From a virus: 45,982 nt of DNA. Under the pieces are notes generated by a model. It saw nothing but the letters and a program-made list of their open reading frames with translations, was not told the origin of the DNA and ran no database searches. The position numbers and the translations under genes are program-made. Location: positions 1 through 45,982 of IMG/VR virus record IMGVR_UViG_3300017989_000032. One strand, written 5' to 3'. Shown here one piece after another: positions 6,848-13,050 of the stretch (within the stretch, counting starts at the first letter, position 1; every line of letters begins with the position of its first letter).

Positions 6848-6989
6848 TACGTTCCTTCTTTAAATATTTTAGCCAGCAATCTACACACAACTTTCCTACG
6901 AAGATTCGGTTTGTCCTTTTGCACATCGGGCATATCCAATTCTTGCTGTGTCGCTTCGCTTCTCGTTTCCATATGAGTTTATCTTTCAT
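6840..6989 (-). CDS. Zinc-finger microprotein (49 aa)
   Basis: MKDKLIWKREAKRHSKNW leads into ICPMCKRTNRIFVGKLCVDC, a four-cysteine ribbon in a very basic protein. It overlaps the HNH gene start by 8 nt, so the two may be co-translated and could act together. No family name can be given. Confidence 0.55.
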   Translation of the reverse strand: MKDKLIWKREAKRHSKNWICPMCKRTNRIFVGKLCVDCWLKYLKKERNG

Positions 6990-7043
6990 AAAACGCCCCG
7001 GCTGGGTTTATTAAAATAAGGAGCCATTAGTTTGTAGTGATAT

Positions 7044-7427
7044 CTACGCCTCCTTTCGCTTTGTAGCCGGGGCGTTGAGTTTGCGTAAATTTATGGTGCG
7101 TTGCATATTGGTATCGACTTTTTTGAGGGCTTCGGGGTGGCCGACGTCTTTGGTAAGCTCATCGGGAAGAGCGGGTACGTATGTCGGAGAAACCTCTAAG
7201 TCCTCCCATCCCTCTTGATTGATCCATGTTACGAGATCGCGGGGACAATCACCTTCGTTGATAACCTGTTGCTTAATAGTAGAGAGAATAAATGTCTGTG
7301 TTTTTGCATCCAGTAACTGCCACTTCACCCACGCCTGCGGTTTTTTTCGCTTAACCCGTATGCCGTTTTTTATGCGGGGACGCCACATCTTCCATAAGTA
7401 TCGAAACTCTTTGCTGTAATGTTTCAT
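7044..7427 (-). CDS. Primosome/replication-initiation type protein
   Basis: The first 75 residues match the C-terminal module of many phage replication proteins (DnaT/DnaD-like): an aromatic start (FRYLWKMW), a basic loop, a KAW..W helix, then PRDLVTWINQEGWEDL, the WLNxERWED-type signature. The tail is basic and disordered. It probably helps load the host helicase or binds single-stranded DNA at the origin. The usual N-terminal winged helix is absent; the separate helix-turn-helix protein at 41321-41860 might supply it, which is speculative. Confidence 0.6.
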   Translation of the reverse strand: MKHYSKEFRYLWKMWRPRIKNGIRVKRKKPQAWVKWQLLDAKTQTFILSTIKQQVINEGDCPRDLVTWINQEGWEDLEVSPTYVPALPDELTKDVGHPEALKKVDTNMQRTINLRKLNAPATKRKEA

Positions 7428-7708
7428 GGCGTGTTACGAACTCCCTCTATAATGGCCCGGTCTTCTTCACCGACGACATCGATAAGACGTTCAAGCTCCG
7501 CTCTTAGCATTTTGTTTTCCTCGGCGAGCTTGACACAAGTATAATTCGCTAATCCCCGACCGAAGCTCACGCCTTTGCGGCGGCATACCTCAATGTTCTC
7601 TTTTGCCGCTTTTTCGACCTGCTGACATCGGCGATTCAGGCGGCGGTTGGTCTCGCGGAGTTGTCGGATTTCTTTGGCTTGTCTCATTATTTGCTCAGTG
7701 TCAGTCAT
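7424..7708 (-). CDS. Coiled-coil protein (94 aa)
   Basis: Two heptad-rich stretches (QAKEIRQLRETNRRLNRRCQQVEK and LAEENKMLRAELERLIDVV) surround a central linker. GGAGAGAACC precedes the ATG, which overlaps the previous stop (7705), and its own stop overlaps the primosome-like gene start. It is probably an oligomeric accessory protein in the replication cluster; no family is recognised. Confidence 0.6.
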   Translation of the reverse strand: MTDTEQIMRQAKEIRQLRETNRRLNRRCQQVEKAAKENIEVCRRKGVSFGRGLANYTCVKLAEENKMLRAELERLIDVVGEEDRAIIEGVRNTP

Positions 7709-7914
7709 GGTTCTCTCCGTTGGAGTTCCTTCGGCATGGGAATAAGAAACTCACCCTGAACAGCCGATTCTAAAATCTCGTGACATCCTAAAACCGCCGC
7801 GTAGAATTCCGGCTTCGCCGAATCGCATGTCCCATTGTATATGTTGTACAGTTCGTTAGAGACATGATCCATAACGTGCTTCAACATGGCATTTTCGCGT
7901 TGTAAATCAGCCAT
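7705..7914 (-). CDS. Hypothetical helical protein (69 aa)
   Basis: Helical throughout (LQRENAMLKHVMDHVSNELYNIY), beginning with a leucine-heptad segment and ending in a basic tail. Start and stop both overlap neighbouring genes by a few bases, so it is translated as part of the chain. No motif or family is recognised. Confidence 0.55.
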   Translation of the reverse strand: MADLQRENAMLKHVMDHVSNELYNIYNGTCDSAKPEFYAAVLGCHEILESAVQGEFLIPMPKELQRREP

Positions 7915-8080
7915 CGTTCACCTTTATCTTCTTAAATCGCTTCCCCCCGCAATGAGGGCAGCGTTGTGGTCTTTCACTACATCGCCACTCACACGGACAG
8001 CCCTTCGTCTGGCATTGCCACGCGGTGTCAGTGACTGCCGTGTAACGGTCTTTCGGGAATTGGAAGTTTTGAAAGCTCAT
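7907..8080 (-). CDS. Zinc-ribbon microprotein (57 aa)
   Basis: WQCQTKGCPCEWRCSERPQRCPHCGG carries six cysteines around a ribbon, followed by a basic end (KRFKKIKV). The start at 8080 overlaps the previous stop as ATGA; the longer upstream option at 8146 would lie inside the previous gene. Binding to nucleic acid is plausible from charge and fold; no family is assigned. Confidence 0.6.
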   Translation of the reverse strand: MSFQNFQFPKDRYTAVTDTAWQCQTKGCPCEWRCSERPQRCPHCGGKRFKKIKVNDG

Positions 8081-8505
8081 TCTTCCTTGTCTCTCCAGTT
8101 CGGATCGGGTTCGGGGATGTCCGCACCCAATTGTGTCCAGGCCCACTCTTTAACGTTTTGGAAAAACTGCACCATTTCATCAATCGTCATTTTGCTGACC
8201 CGCTTCACTTCGCCGTGCGGCCCGACCCCGCCGCACGACATCGACAATATCTCGTGGATCATCTGCTGGTTGGGGACCACTCCGCATATCGTCCAGCCAT
8301 GCTCGATCATCTTTTCCCGAATCCTCGCCACCGCCAGCCCGAAATACGCCCCCAACTGCTTCTGTGTCTTTTGAGGACCGACGCGCGATATACGGACCCT
8401 GAGAAATTTTCCTTCGCACTTGTTCAATAAACGCATATATAGCTCGTCGGCGTTCGGGGGATATATTAAGCGTCCGTTTTTGACTTGACCGTACAGTTCC
8501 AGCAT
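8077..8505 (-). CDS. NinB-like recombination accessory protein
   Basis: The layout resembles NinB/YbcN-type proteins: an N-terminal strand pair (YGQVKNGRLIYPP), a basic segment (FLRVRISRVGPQKTQKQLGAYFGL) and a C-terminal helix with acidic tail (MTIDEMVQFFQNVKEWAWTQLGADIP). In lambda-like phages these proteins bind single-stranded DNA and assist annealing recombination. The nearby nuclease, SSB-like and HNH genes suit that role. Similarity is by pattern only, so another phage family remains possible. Confidence 0.5.
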   Translation of the reverse strand: MLELYGQVKNGRLIYPPNADELYMRLLNKCEGKFLRVRISRVGPQKTQKQLGAYFGLAVARIREKMIEHGWTICGVVPNQQMIHEILSMSCGGVGPHGEVKRVSKMTIDEMVQFFQNVKEWAWTQLGADIPEPDPNWRDKEE

Positions 8506-8519
8506 TTTCGTTTCCTATG

Positions 8520-8981
8520 TCATCTACGGTTGGCATGGATTTTCTTATGACACATAGGGCACACCCAAATCACTTCAAGAGGTTTATAATAATCATCATG
8601 GTGTCCATGTATTTTTCCTGATGATCCACATAAACTGCACTTATTAGGCTTTACAATCTTTTTGTCACGCACGGCATTATTAAGGATAGTCACTGAAGCA
8701 TATTTTAATGGATGATGCAAACGATAGTTTTTAGCACCATTGCGGATAGCTAATTTACCTTCTGCTGTCTTTCGGTATTTCTTTCGGGCTAATACTCGGT
8801 GAGGAAGCATTCCGCGTTCACGATCATATGCACGTACTCGATCAATATTTTTCTCTCGATGTTCTCGAACATCTTTTTTTGTACAGTCAATACACTTACC
8901 TAGGTGCCCGTCTGCCATTTTATTGTGTTTGTAAAACTGATTTAAAGGCTTCATTTCATTACACTTAAAACACTTTTTCAT
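8520..8981 (-). CDS. HNH homing-type endonuclease
   Basis: An N-terminal zinc knuckle (MKKCFKCNEMKPLNQFYKH..KCIDC) typical of phage HNH homing enzymes is followed by a very basic linker. The HNH core comes last: CSLCGSSGKIHGHHDDYYKPLEV, then CPMCHKKIH. The start at 8981 has GAAAGGA upstream. The gene is visibly more A+T-rich than its flanks and sits between unrelated genes, as expected for a recently arrived free-standing homing endonuclease. It could promote its own spread between related phages. Confidence 0.82.
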   Translation of the reverse strand: MKKCFKCNEMKPLNQFYKHNKMADGHLGKCIDCTKKDVREHREKNIDRVRAYDRERGMLPHRVLARKKYRKTAEGKLAIRNGAKNYRLHHPLKYASVTILNNAVRDKKIVKPNKCSLCGSSGKIHGHHDDYYKPLEVIWVCPMCHKKIHANRR

Positions 8982-9045
8982 AGCTATTCCTTTCAAATAG
9001 CTATGATTATAACTTTTTTAGAATGGGTGTCAATAAAAATCCATT

Positions 9046-9426
9046 CTAAAAGGGTATATCTGAGCTATCAACAGGCGGCGTAGGCTCCGGTTCTTGATAG
9101 CCTTCTTTTGGTTTGCGCACCCGAATCCCACCCTTGCGTTGTCCGGCAAACATGATGTTCTCGTCGCGGTACAGCACAATGCTTTTGCCTATCCAATCGT
9201 CAAAGTCCGGAGAACCTACGATCTCTGCAATAATCAGGCCGTTGGTCTTATTGAGGGTCATGGGCTTGTCGAGTTGATTAAAATGCAGACAATATTTGTA
9301 GTCCGGCTCCGCACCCTCTTTGGCGACATTCTGCTTGTCCCATTTGGTAATGGTAACGAAAATGGGCGGGTCCACATCTCTCTGGGTAATAAAGTTGCTT
9401 TGACTAAGATCATCTACTGATGGCAT
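9046..9426 (-). CDS. SSB-like single-stranded-DNA-associated protein
   Basis: A strand-rich body (PPIFVTITKWDKQNVAKEG; WIGKSIVLYRDENIMFAGQRKGGIRVRKP) is followed by a Pro-rich linker and the acidic tip DSSDIPF. That ending copies the DDDIPF protein-docking tip of bacterial SSB. It sits directly after the PD-(D/E)XK nuclease gene, a usual partner in phage recombination cassettes. Whether the body is a true OB fold cannot be settled by eye. AAGGACATAAC precedes the ATG. Confidence 0.6.
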   Translation of the reverse strand: MPSVDDLSQSNFITQRDVDPPIFVTITKWDKQNVAKEGAEPDYKYCLHFNQLDKPMTLNKTNGLIIAEIVGSPDFDDWIGKSIVLYRDENIMFAGQRKGGIRVRKPKEGYQEPEPTPPVDSSDIPF

Positions 9427-9438
9427 GTTATGTCCTTT

Positions 9439-10260
9439 CTATATTCCAAACCTTTTTCTGAATTTTGTTCTGGCTTTCACGAACTCTTTAAATTCGTGAC
9501 TGATGGTCTCGCAGATCACCGGCTTCTTATACCCGCACTTATTATCCGTGGGACCAATAGGCAAAATGACAAGCTGCTCAACTCCTTCGAGACACGCCGC
9601 GTAGGCGGCTAATTGCCGCATATCGTATGTGTTCCTCTTAAAATCCATTACGGACAGCTTGCCATCGTAATAGCCTATGAGGTCCAAGGTTCCCGCGTAG
9701 TTATGTTCATCGTTATAGACCGTCATCTGGAACTTCTCGGCCTCGATCTTGTCCCGGAATTTCGCCATGAACTTCTTATGAGACCCTTCCTCCCATCCAA
9801 ACCCCTTCGATCCGCGTTCGAGAATGACAATATCTTCTTTCAGCGACGGAACCGTTCGGGGATCAATCCACTCCCCGGTCTCGATAAAGTGCTGACACAG
9901 GGCTTCAAGGATATTGCCCTGACTGGCATATTGCTGTAATTCATCTTCGGTGATTCCATACCAGTTCTTGTCATAGCCCAGAATAGAAGTCACTGAGGGA
10001 TACTTCTTGTTGTTGCGTTCGTAGAACCGGATCACCGAATACATCTTTTCTACGGCCTCGGCTTTGCTCCTATTGGCTTCTTCCATCATCATACGATGGA
10101 GATATTCTTGTAGTGCCGTGACTATCTTATCCGGGTTCTCCCCGCCGATAGGCTGGGCCGTAATGGAAAAGCTCGGACGCAGGTTCTCATAGGCCCCAAC
10201 GGGAATAACACCTGACAGGCCCACGGTGATTTCGGTGACTTTCATTTTTGGTTTTGTCAT
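9439..10260 (-). CDS. PD-(D/E)XK exonuclease (RecB/Cas4-like)
   Basis: Counting from ATG at 10260 (273 aa), the catalytic core is GTLDLIG (Asp193), VMDFK (Asp206, Lys208), then QLAAYAACLEG (Gln216, Tyr220). This is the D...DxK...QxxxY order of the RecB/Cas4 nuclease group. An upstream helical part (residues 105-132) includes the QGNILEALCQHF segment where a conserved His would lie. It probably resects phage DNA ends for recombination with the SSB-like and NinB-like proteins. ATG 10260 overlaps the previous stop; a GTG at 10269 is possible. Confidence 0.75.
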   Translation of the reverse strand: MTKPKMKVTEITVGLSGVIPVGAYENLRPSFSITAQPIGGENPDKIVTALQEYLHRMMMEEANRSKAEAVEKMYSVIRFYERNNKKYPSVTSILGYDKNWYGITEDELQQYASQGNILEALCQHFIETGEWIDPRTVPSLKEDIVILERGSKGFGWEEGSHKKFMAKFRDKIEAEKFQMTVYNDEHNYAGTLDLIGYYDGKLSVMDFKRNTYDMRQLAAYAACLEGVEQLVILPIGPTDNKCGYKKPVICETISHEFKEFVKARTKFRKRFGI

Positions 10261-10394
10261 TCTTCGCACCTATGATTCGGTAAACATTTCGTACACATGG
10301 TTTTTTCGCACGCATCGCACATAACCAGATCGTCGGGGTACACGGCATCGCCGCATACCGGGCAGTTCTCGGATGGGCCGAAACGGTTACTCAT
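10257..10394 (-). CDS. RING/PHD-like zinc microprotein (45 aa)
   Basis: CPVCGDAVYPDDLVMCDACE followed by MCTKCLPNHRC gives seven Cys and one His spaced as in a small cross-braced finger. The start overlaps the upstream microprotein stop and the end overlaps the nuclease start, so translation is coupled on both sides. It may be an accessory subunit of the nuclease; this rests only on position. Confidence 0.55.
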   Translation of the reverse strand: MSNRFGPSENCPVCGDAVYPDDLVMCDACEKTMCTKCLPNHRCEE

Positions 10395-10491
10395 TGATGT
10401 CCTCCAGCCCTTCGCCCGGCATCCACAAGGCCACAAAGCCAGCCCATGCCGCGCAGACTACGATTACAAGATACGCTAATACTCGTCTCAT
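10387..10491 (-). CDS. Single-pass membrane microprotein (34 aa)
   Basis: MRRVLAYLVIVVCAAWAGFV has a basic start and one membrane helix, then a short acidic tail ending EGLEDINE. It overlaps genes on both sides (10488 and 10394). The ORF is small and could be spurious, but its coupling pattern is the same as its neighbours'. Confidence 0.45.
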   Translation of the reverse strand: MRRVLAYLVIVVCAAWAGFVALWMPGEGLEDINE

Positions 10492-10934
10492 TTCGGTGTC
10501 CTCGATTTGATGAATTTGACTTCGCACTTTTTGCCTTGACGGTAGGCTTGGGCGATGAATTCAATCTTTTCTTCCTCGTCATCTACGAGAAAGCAAACGA
10601 AATCCCTCTCCCCGGTGGCAGCGAATATTCGCATAACCGGCCCCGAACCATTGTGACGAGCACAATTCAAAAACTTCTGGCTTCCCTCGGTGATCGGGCA
10701 TATCTCATACTCCGGCTTCGGCTGGTAGGCTGGATTGATACGATAAACGGTGGTCGGAACAAAACCTACCGGCGAGCCTGCTGTTTCCCAACTCATGCGC
10801 ACCGAATAGAACTGTATGTAACCCGGATGCTGTTTCTCAAATTCTCGCAGAAACATTTGGTCTGTCGGTGACATATCACAAAAGAGAATGTGCTTGTCGT
10901 TATTTTGTAGTGCAAAAATCAAGACTTTATTCAC
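10488..10934 (-). CDS. Hypothetical protein, first gene of the replication/recombination arm (148 aa)
   Basis: No family is recognised. The start chosen is GTG at 10934, because AGGAGAAACC lies just upstream; an ATG at 11108 extends it by 58 residues without a site. The protein starts NKVLIFALQNNDKHILFCDM and ends with a basic tail (KKCEVKFIKSRTPK). Alternating strands and helices suggest a compact alpha/beta domain. Being first after the strong leftward promoter region, it is probably expressed early. Confidence 0.6.
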   Translation of the reverse strand: MNKVLIFALQNNDKHILFCDMSPTDQMFLREFEKQHPGYIQFYSVRMSWETAGSPVGFVPTTVYRINPAYQPKPEYEICPITEGSQKFLNCARHNGSGPVMRIFAATGERDFVCFLVDDEEEKIEFIAQAYRQGKKCEVKFIKSRTPK

Positions 10935-11145
10935 GGTTTCTCCTGTCCTGGTTGGTTGATTGTCGTACTCCGGCTCGTAGAAGGCTGGTAAGCGACCGGA
11001 ATTTAACCGATTCAGTATCGACTGATTGTTCCTTACAGTGTGCTGTTTTCCACACAAGTTACGATCTTGTATGTTGGCTTCCACGCCATTGCGCTCCCAT
11101 AAATTCATTTGTAAATACGACTACTCGTAAAGATAAAATGCTCTA

Positions 11146-11151
11146 TGTCAA
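11146..11151 (-). promoter_or_regulatory. Possible -35 element of a second leftward promoter
   Basis: TTGACA on the leftward strand lies 38 nt before the ATG option at 11108. The best -10 at 16 nt (TACGAG) is poor, so this is weaker than the promoter at 11469-11497. Confidence 0.25.
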
Positions 11152-11159
11152 CTGAGCTC

Positions 11160-11461
11160 CCTATTTACTTGTCAGAGAGTTCTATAATGGACGCCGCAGG
11201 ACCTCCTTGTCCAACGACGCGTAAAACAAGCGCGCCCAGCGGAGTTGTGCGTGAGGTATGTAAAATGCTGGGCGCTACGGAGGAGGGTGATGTCAAATAA
11301 AACACGTTCTCCGCTTGGCTCCGCCGTGCATCCGTGCAAGCGGAGACCGATACGTTCAAATCCCGACCCACTTAAATCTTTGATCGCCAAACCAGACAGG
11401 AGCAGGCCGGGAAAAACATCCGTGCGAGTGATAGTATCCATGATTTGTGATTTAGCGATCA
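11160..11461 (-). ncRNA. Hairpin-rich gene-free region: structured RNA candidate
   Basis: This stretch has no convincing gene on either strand. It does have long perfect inverted repeats: 11232-11240 with 11267-11275 (9 bp), 11308-11317 with 11337-11346 (10 bp) and 11381-11387 with 11455-11461 (7 bp). A T-loop-like string GTTCAAATC (plus strand, 11354-11362) is also present. A near-consensus leftward promoter ends just upstream, so transcription would begin near 11462 and run through the hairpins toward 10934. Size and phage context recall large phage RNAs such as ROOL or GOLLD, but no match can be claimed. It could instead be a long leader or an origin. Confidence 0.4.
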
Positions 11462-11468
11462 TGTGTGT

Positions 11469-11497
11469 ATTTAAAAGTAGTTGCGCATATCTGTCAA
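11469..11497 (-). promoter_or_regulatory. Leftward sigma70-type promoter
   Basis: TTGACA (plus-strand 11492-11497), a 17-nt spacer and TTAAAT (11469-11474) give a perfect -35 and a 4/6 -10 in an A+T-rich stretch. Start of transcription is expected near 11462. It would drive the hairpin region and the arm from 10934 to 2522. Confidence 0.6.
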
Positions 11498-11675
11498 CAA
11501 CAAAATTTGCACTTTGCACACAATGACGAATTCTATGTATCTACTAAATTGTTACTACACCAATAGTTATAGAAACGTCTTACCCGATATGACTTTTTTC
11601 ACATCACCTGGAATTTTCTCAAGGGCCTGATGGATTGTGCCGATTTGTAAATAAAAACCAAACGAAAGGAAAATC
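11498..11675. other. A+T-rich intergenic spacer
   Basis: Between the leftward promoter and the zinc-ribbon gene at 11676. It holds a T-run at 11589-11594 with only a weak preceding stem, and no clear rightward promoter was found. The 93-aa and 115-aa ORFs that cross 11172-11526 have no ribosome site or protein-like composition and are not called. Confidence 0.5.
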
Positions 11676-11864
11676 ATGGGAATCAATCAAGCGAAAATCG
11701 ACTGTAAGAAATGCGGGTGTATGTTGGAGATGCCCCATTGGGAGAAGTTTGACTGTAAGTTCTTTACCCAATGGGCGGCGAAATGTCAGAATCCCGAGTG
11801 CGGATTCGTCAGAACAGTTACATTAAGAAAAGATTTGAGAGGAAAAAGCAATGAAAGAGAATGA
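11676..11864 (+). CDS. Zinc-ribbon protein (62 aa)
   Basis: CKKCGCMLEMPHW and CQNPECGF supply a four-cysteine ribbon with a basic tail (TLRKDLRGKSNERE). GAAAGGAAAATC precedes the ATG. The gene starts a rightward trio with two small lipoproteins; its end overlaps the next start by 14 nt. Its role is unknown. Confidence 0.65.
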   Translation: MGINQAKIDCKKCGCMLEMPHWEKFDCKFFTQWAAKCQNPECGFVRTVTLRKDLRGKSNERE

Positions 11865-12024
11865 CAAAGATTTGTGGGTGCTGATTATGGCGTTTATTGC
11901 TCTGATTATGACGATGGTGGTGATGTCGGGCTGTCATACGGTCCACGGCATCGGAACCGACCTTCGAGGCGTGAGCCAAAGATTTGTGGAATACGACACA
12001 CCTAAACCGAGGTATGCAGAATGA
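11851..12024 (+). CDS. Entericidin-like small lipoprotein (57 aa)
   Basis: A hydrophobic helix (WVLIMAFIALIMTMVVMSGC) ends in a lipobox, MSGC, with the lipidated Cys at residue 28. The mature start CHTVHGIGTDLRGVSQ resembles entericidin lipoproteins (CNTVxGxGxD). Entericidin-type proteins are tiny membrane lipoproteins linked to stress and lysis. In a phage this could affect the envelope of infected cells or lysogens. GAGAGGAAAAAGCA precedes the ATG. The stop overlaps the next lipoprotein start (ATGA). Confidence 0.6.
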   Translation: MKENDKDLWVLIMAFIALIMTMVVMSGCHTVHGIGTDLRGVSQRFVEYDTPKPRYAE

Positions 12025-12269
12025 GACTCCTGATCCCCTTACTCCTTCTTCTATCACTGCTCGGATGCGATAAGGCCCCAGGGACGGGGCTTTCCCCTGA
12101 AAATCACACTTGGCGCGCAAAATCCACAGAAAATCCACAGAAAATCACACTTGGCGCACACACGGGCAAAATTGCGGCAATTATTCCCCGCTATCCACCA
12201 CTAAACAGACCTTATCCACCATTACAAATGAACCATTTTGCGCGCCTCAACAAAAAGGTCGAATCGTGA
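12021..12269 (+). CDS. Small lipoprotein overlapping repeat cluster (82 aa)
   Basis: MRLLIPLLLLLSLLGCDKAP is a lipoprotein signal with lipobox SLLGC (Cys16). The remainder is Pro/Thr/Lys-rich, of low complexity, and coincides with direct repeats that look like an origin. The distal part may therefore be shaped by DNA constraints, not protein function. The last 23 nt overlap a leftward gene end. A role paired with the entericidin-like protein is possible, since the two starts are coupled. Confidence 0.5.
   Translation: MRLLIPLLLLLSLLGCDKAPGTGLSPENHTWRAKSTENPQKITLGAHTGKIAAIIPRYPPLNRPYPPLQMNHFARLNKKVES
12099..12220 (+). repeat. Iteron and DnaA-box-like cluster (candidate replication origin)
   Basis: GAAAATCACACTTGGCGC occurs at 12099-12116 and again at 12140-12157. 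Between them AAAATCCACAG is repeated in tandem at 12119-12129 and 12130-12140. Boxes resembling TTATCCACA follow on the same strand: CTATCCACC (12191-12199) and TTATCCACC (12212-12220, 8/9). Clustered iterons plus DnaA-like boxes next to a transcription switch are typical of origins. They lie inside a predicted lipoprotein gene, which is the main reservation. Confidence 0.45.
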
Positions 12270-12405
12270 GTAGGAATTCCTCTAATTGGGGGTGATAGGC
12301 CAAAAGGTCAGGAATGCCGAAATACAAAGGGGATTCACGATGTACGATCCAGCCACGATGTTTCAGCCATTGCGTCGCTGGTTGTTCGAGGTCTGCTTCT
12401 TTCAT
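12247..12405 (-). CDS. VRR-NUC-like nuclease fragment (52 aa), probably truncated
   Basis: MKEADLEQPATQWLKHRGWI followed by FGIPDLLAYHP matches the first half of VRR-NUC/PD-(D/E)XK nucleases (helix, strand, GxPDLL with Asp33). The ExK part that should follow is replaced by LLTIRPFC and a stop. Another frame just downstream reads DLFVEARKM, so a frameshift may have split the gene. Either it is a remnant or a catalytically dead binding domain. Translation would start exactly at the predicted transcription start (ATG 6 nt after the -10), with no ribosome site. Confidence 0.5.
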   Translation of the reverse strand: MKEADLEQPATQWLKHRGWIVHRESPLYFGIPDLLAYHPQLEEFLLTIRPFC

Positions 12406-12411
12406 ACAGGT

Positions 12412-12440
12412 ATTCTACACCACACCACCAGACCTGTCAA
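12412..12440 (-). promoter_or_regulatory. Leftward promoter of a symmetric divergent pair
   Basis: TTGACA (12435-12440), 17-nt spacer, TAGAAT (12412-12417). The ATG of the leftward gene lies 6 nt past the -10, so the mRNA should be leaderless. Confidence 0.65.
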
Positions 12441-12448
12441 GTATAACA

Positions 12449-12477
12449 TTGACTGAGGCCGAATGAATGTATAGAAT
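12449..12477 (+). promoter_or_regulatory. Rightward promoter of a symmetric divergent pair
   Basis: TTGACT (12449-12454), 17-nt spacer, TAGAAT (12472-12477); the two -35 boxes are separated by 8 bp. ATG 12484 lies 6 nt past the -10, again leaderless. TAGAATAC here and GTATTCTA at 12410-12417 form an 8-bp inverted repeat around both promoters. Confidence 0.65.
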
Positions 12478-12483
12478 ACTGTT

Positions 12484-12693
12484 ATGAGTACGATATTCTT
12501 ATGTGGCAACTTTGGCTGTGACATTATCACAATAGATGATGATGCCTTCCGACGCGCAAATAAAGCACGGCAGACCTGGGCTAATCAAATGCGGCTTCGC
12601 ACAGGCAAGTATCCATCGTTAGAATCACAGGGTGAATATTTCGATAGTGCTTACGCTCGGTTCACCTCTATTGCCACCGCATCCATTGACTAA
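12484..12693 (+). CDS. Hypothetical protein from a leaderless mRNA (69 aa)
   Basis: No family is recognised. It starts MSTIFLCGNFGCDIITIDDD and continues as a helix with an Arg/Lys/Gln-rich face (AFRRANKARQTWANQMRL). The gene begins exactly at the expected start of transcription of the divergent promoter. It converges on the leftward holin-like gene, leaving 12 nt between the stops. A product so tightly paired with its divergent neighbour could be a regulator, but there is no visible helix-turn-helix. Confidence 0.5.
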   Translation: MSTIFLCGNFGCDIITIDDDAFRRANKARQTWANQMRLRTGKYPSLESQGEYFDSAYARFTSIATASID

Positions 12694-12705
12694 CTTCATC
12701 GCATC

Positions 12706-13011
12706 TTATCGGTTGTTGCTTGTCCTTAAATATTCCAACACTTGTGTATTTTGCGCATTGATTTGTTGAAGTTGTTCCTTGATATATTCAATATCTTTCT
12801 CCCGGCCGGCATCCACTTTTTCACAATACGTGAGACGGTCGGTATTGCTTGCGATTTGAACAATGTTTTTCTCGATGTTCTTCTCGTTCGTCTCGACCTT
12901 GGCCAGCTTGCCACCCGCCGCCATAATCACGCCTGCAACCGTTAGACAGACCGCAACAATCGCCACGGCTGACGTAATAATCCACCGCCCGTTTCCGTTT
13001 AGTTTAGACAT
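12706..13011 (-). CDS. Membrane-anchored coiled-coil protein (holin/XhlA-like topology)
   Basis: The start at 13011 has AAAGGAAACACT upstream. Residues 10-32 (IITSAVAIVAVCLTVAGVIM) form one membrane helix. The rest is a charged heptad-rich helix (KVETNEKNIEKNIVQIA...IKEQLQQINAQ). Small proteins of this topology at the end of a tail operon often act in lysis as holins or holin partners. It is the last gene of the structural transcript. Confidence 0.55.
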   Translation of the reverse strand: MSKLNGNGRWIITSAVAIVAVCLTVAGVIMAAGGKLAKVETNEKNIEKNIVQIASNTDRLTYCEKVDAGREKDIEYIKEQLQQINAQNTQVLEYLRTSNNR

Positions 13012-13050
13012 AGTGTTTCCTTTATTAAACGACATTTTCCGATACGTCTA

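Noticed and set aside
11340-11372. tRNA gene suggested by GTTCAAATC
   Set aside because: The flanking bases do not form a T stem (ATACG against CCCGA) and no acceptor or anticodon stem fits; kept only as a T-loop-like motif in a structured-RNA candidate.
11172-11526. Overlapping 115-aa and 93-aa ORFs on opposite strands
   Set aside because: Neither has a ribosome site or protein-like composition, and both run through perfect hairpins and a promoter.
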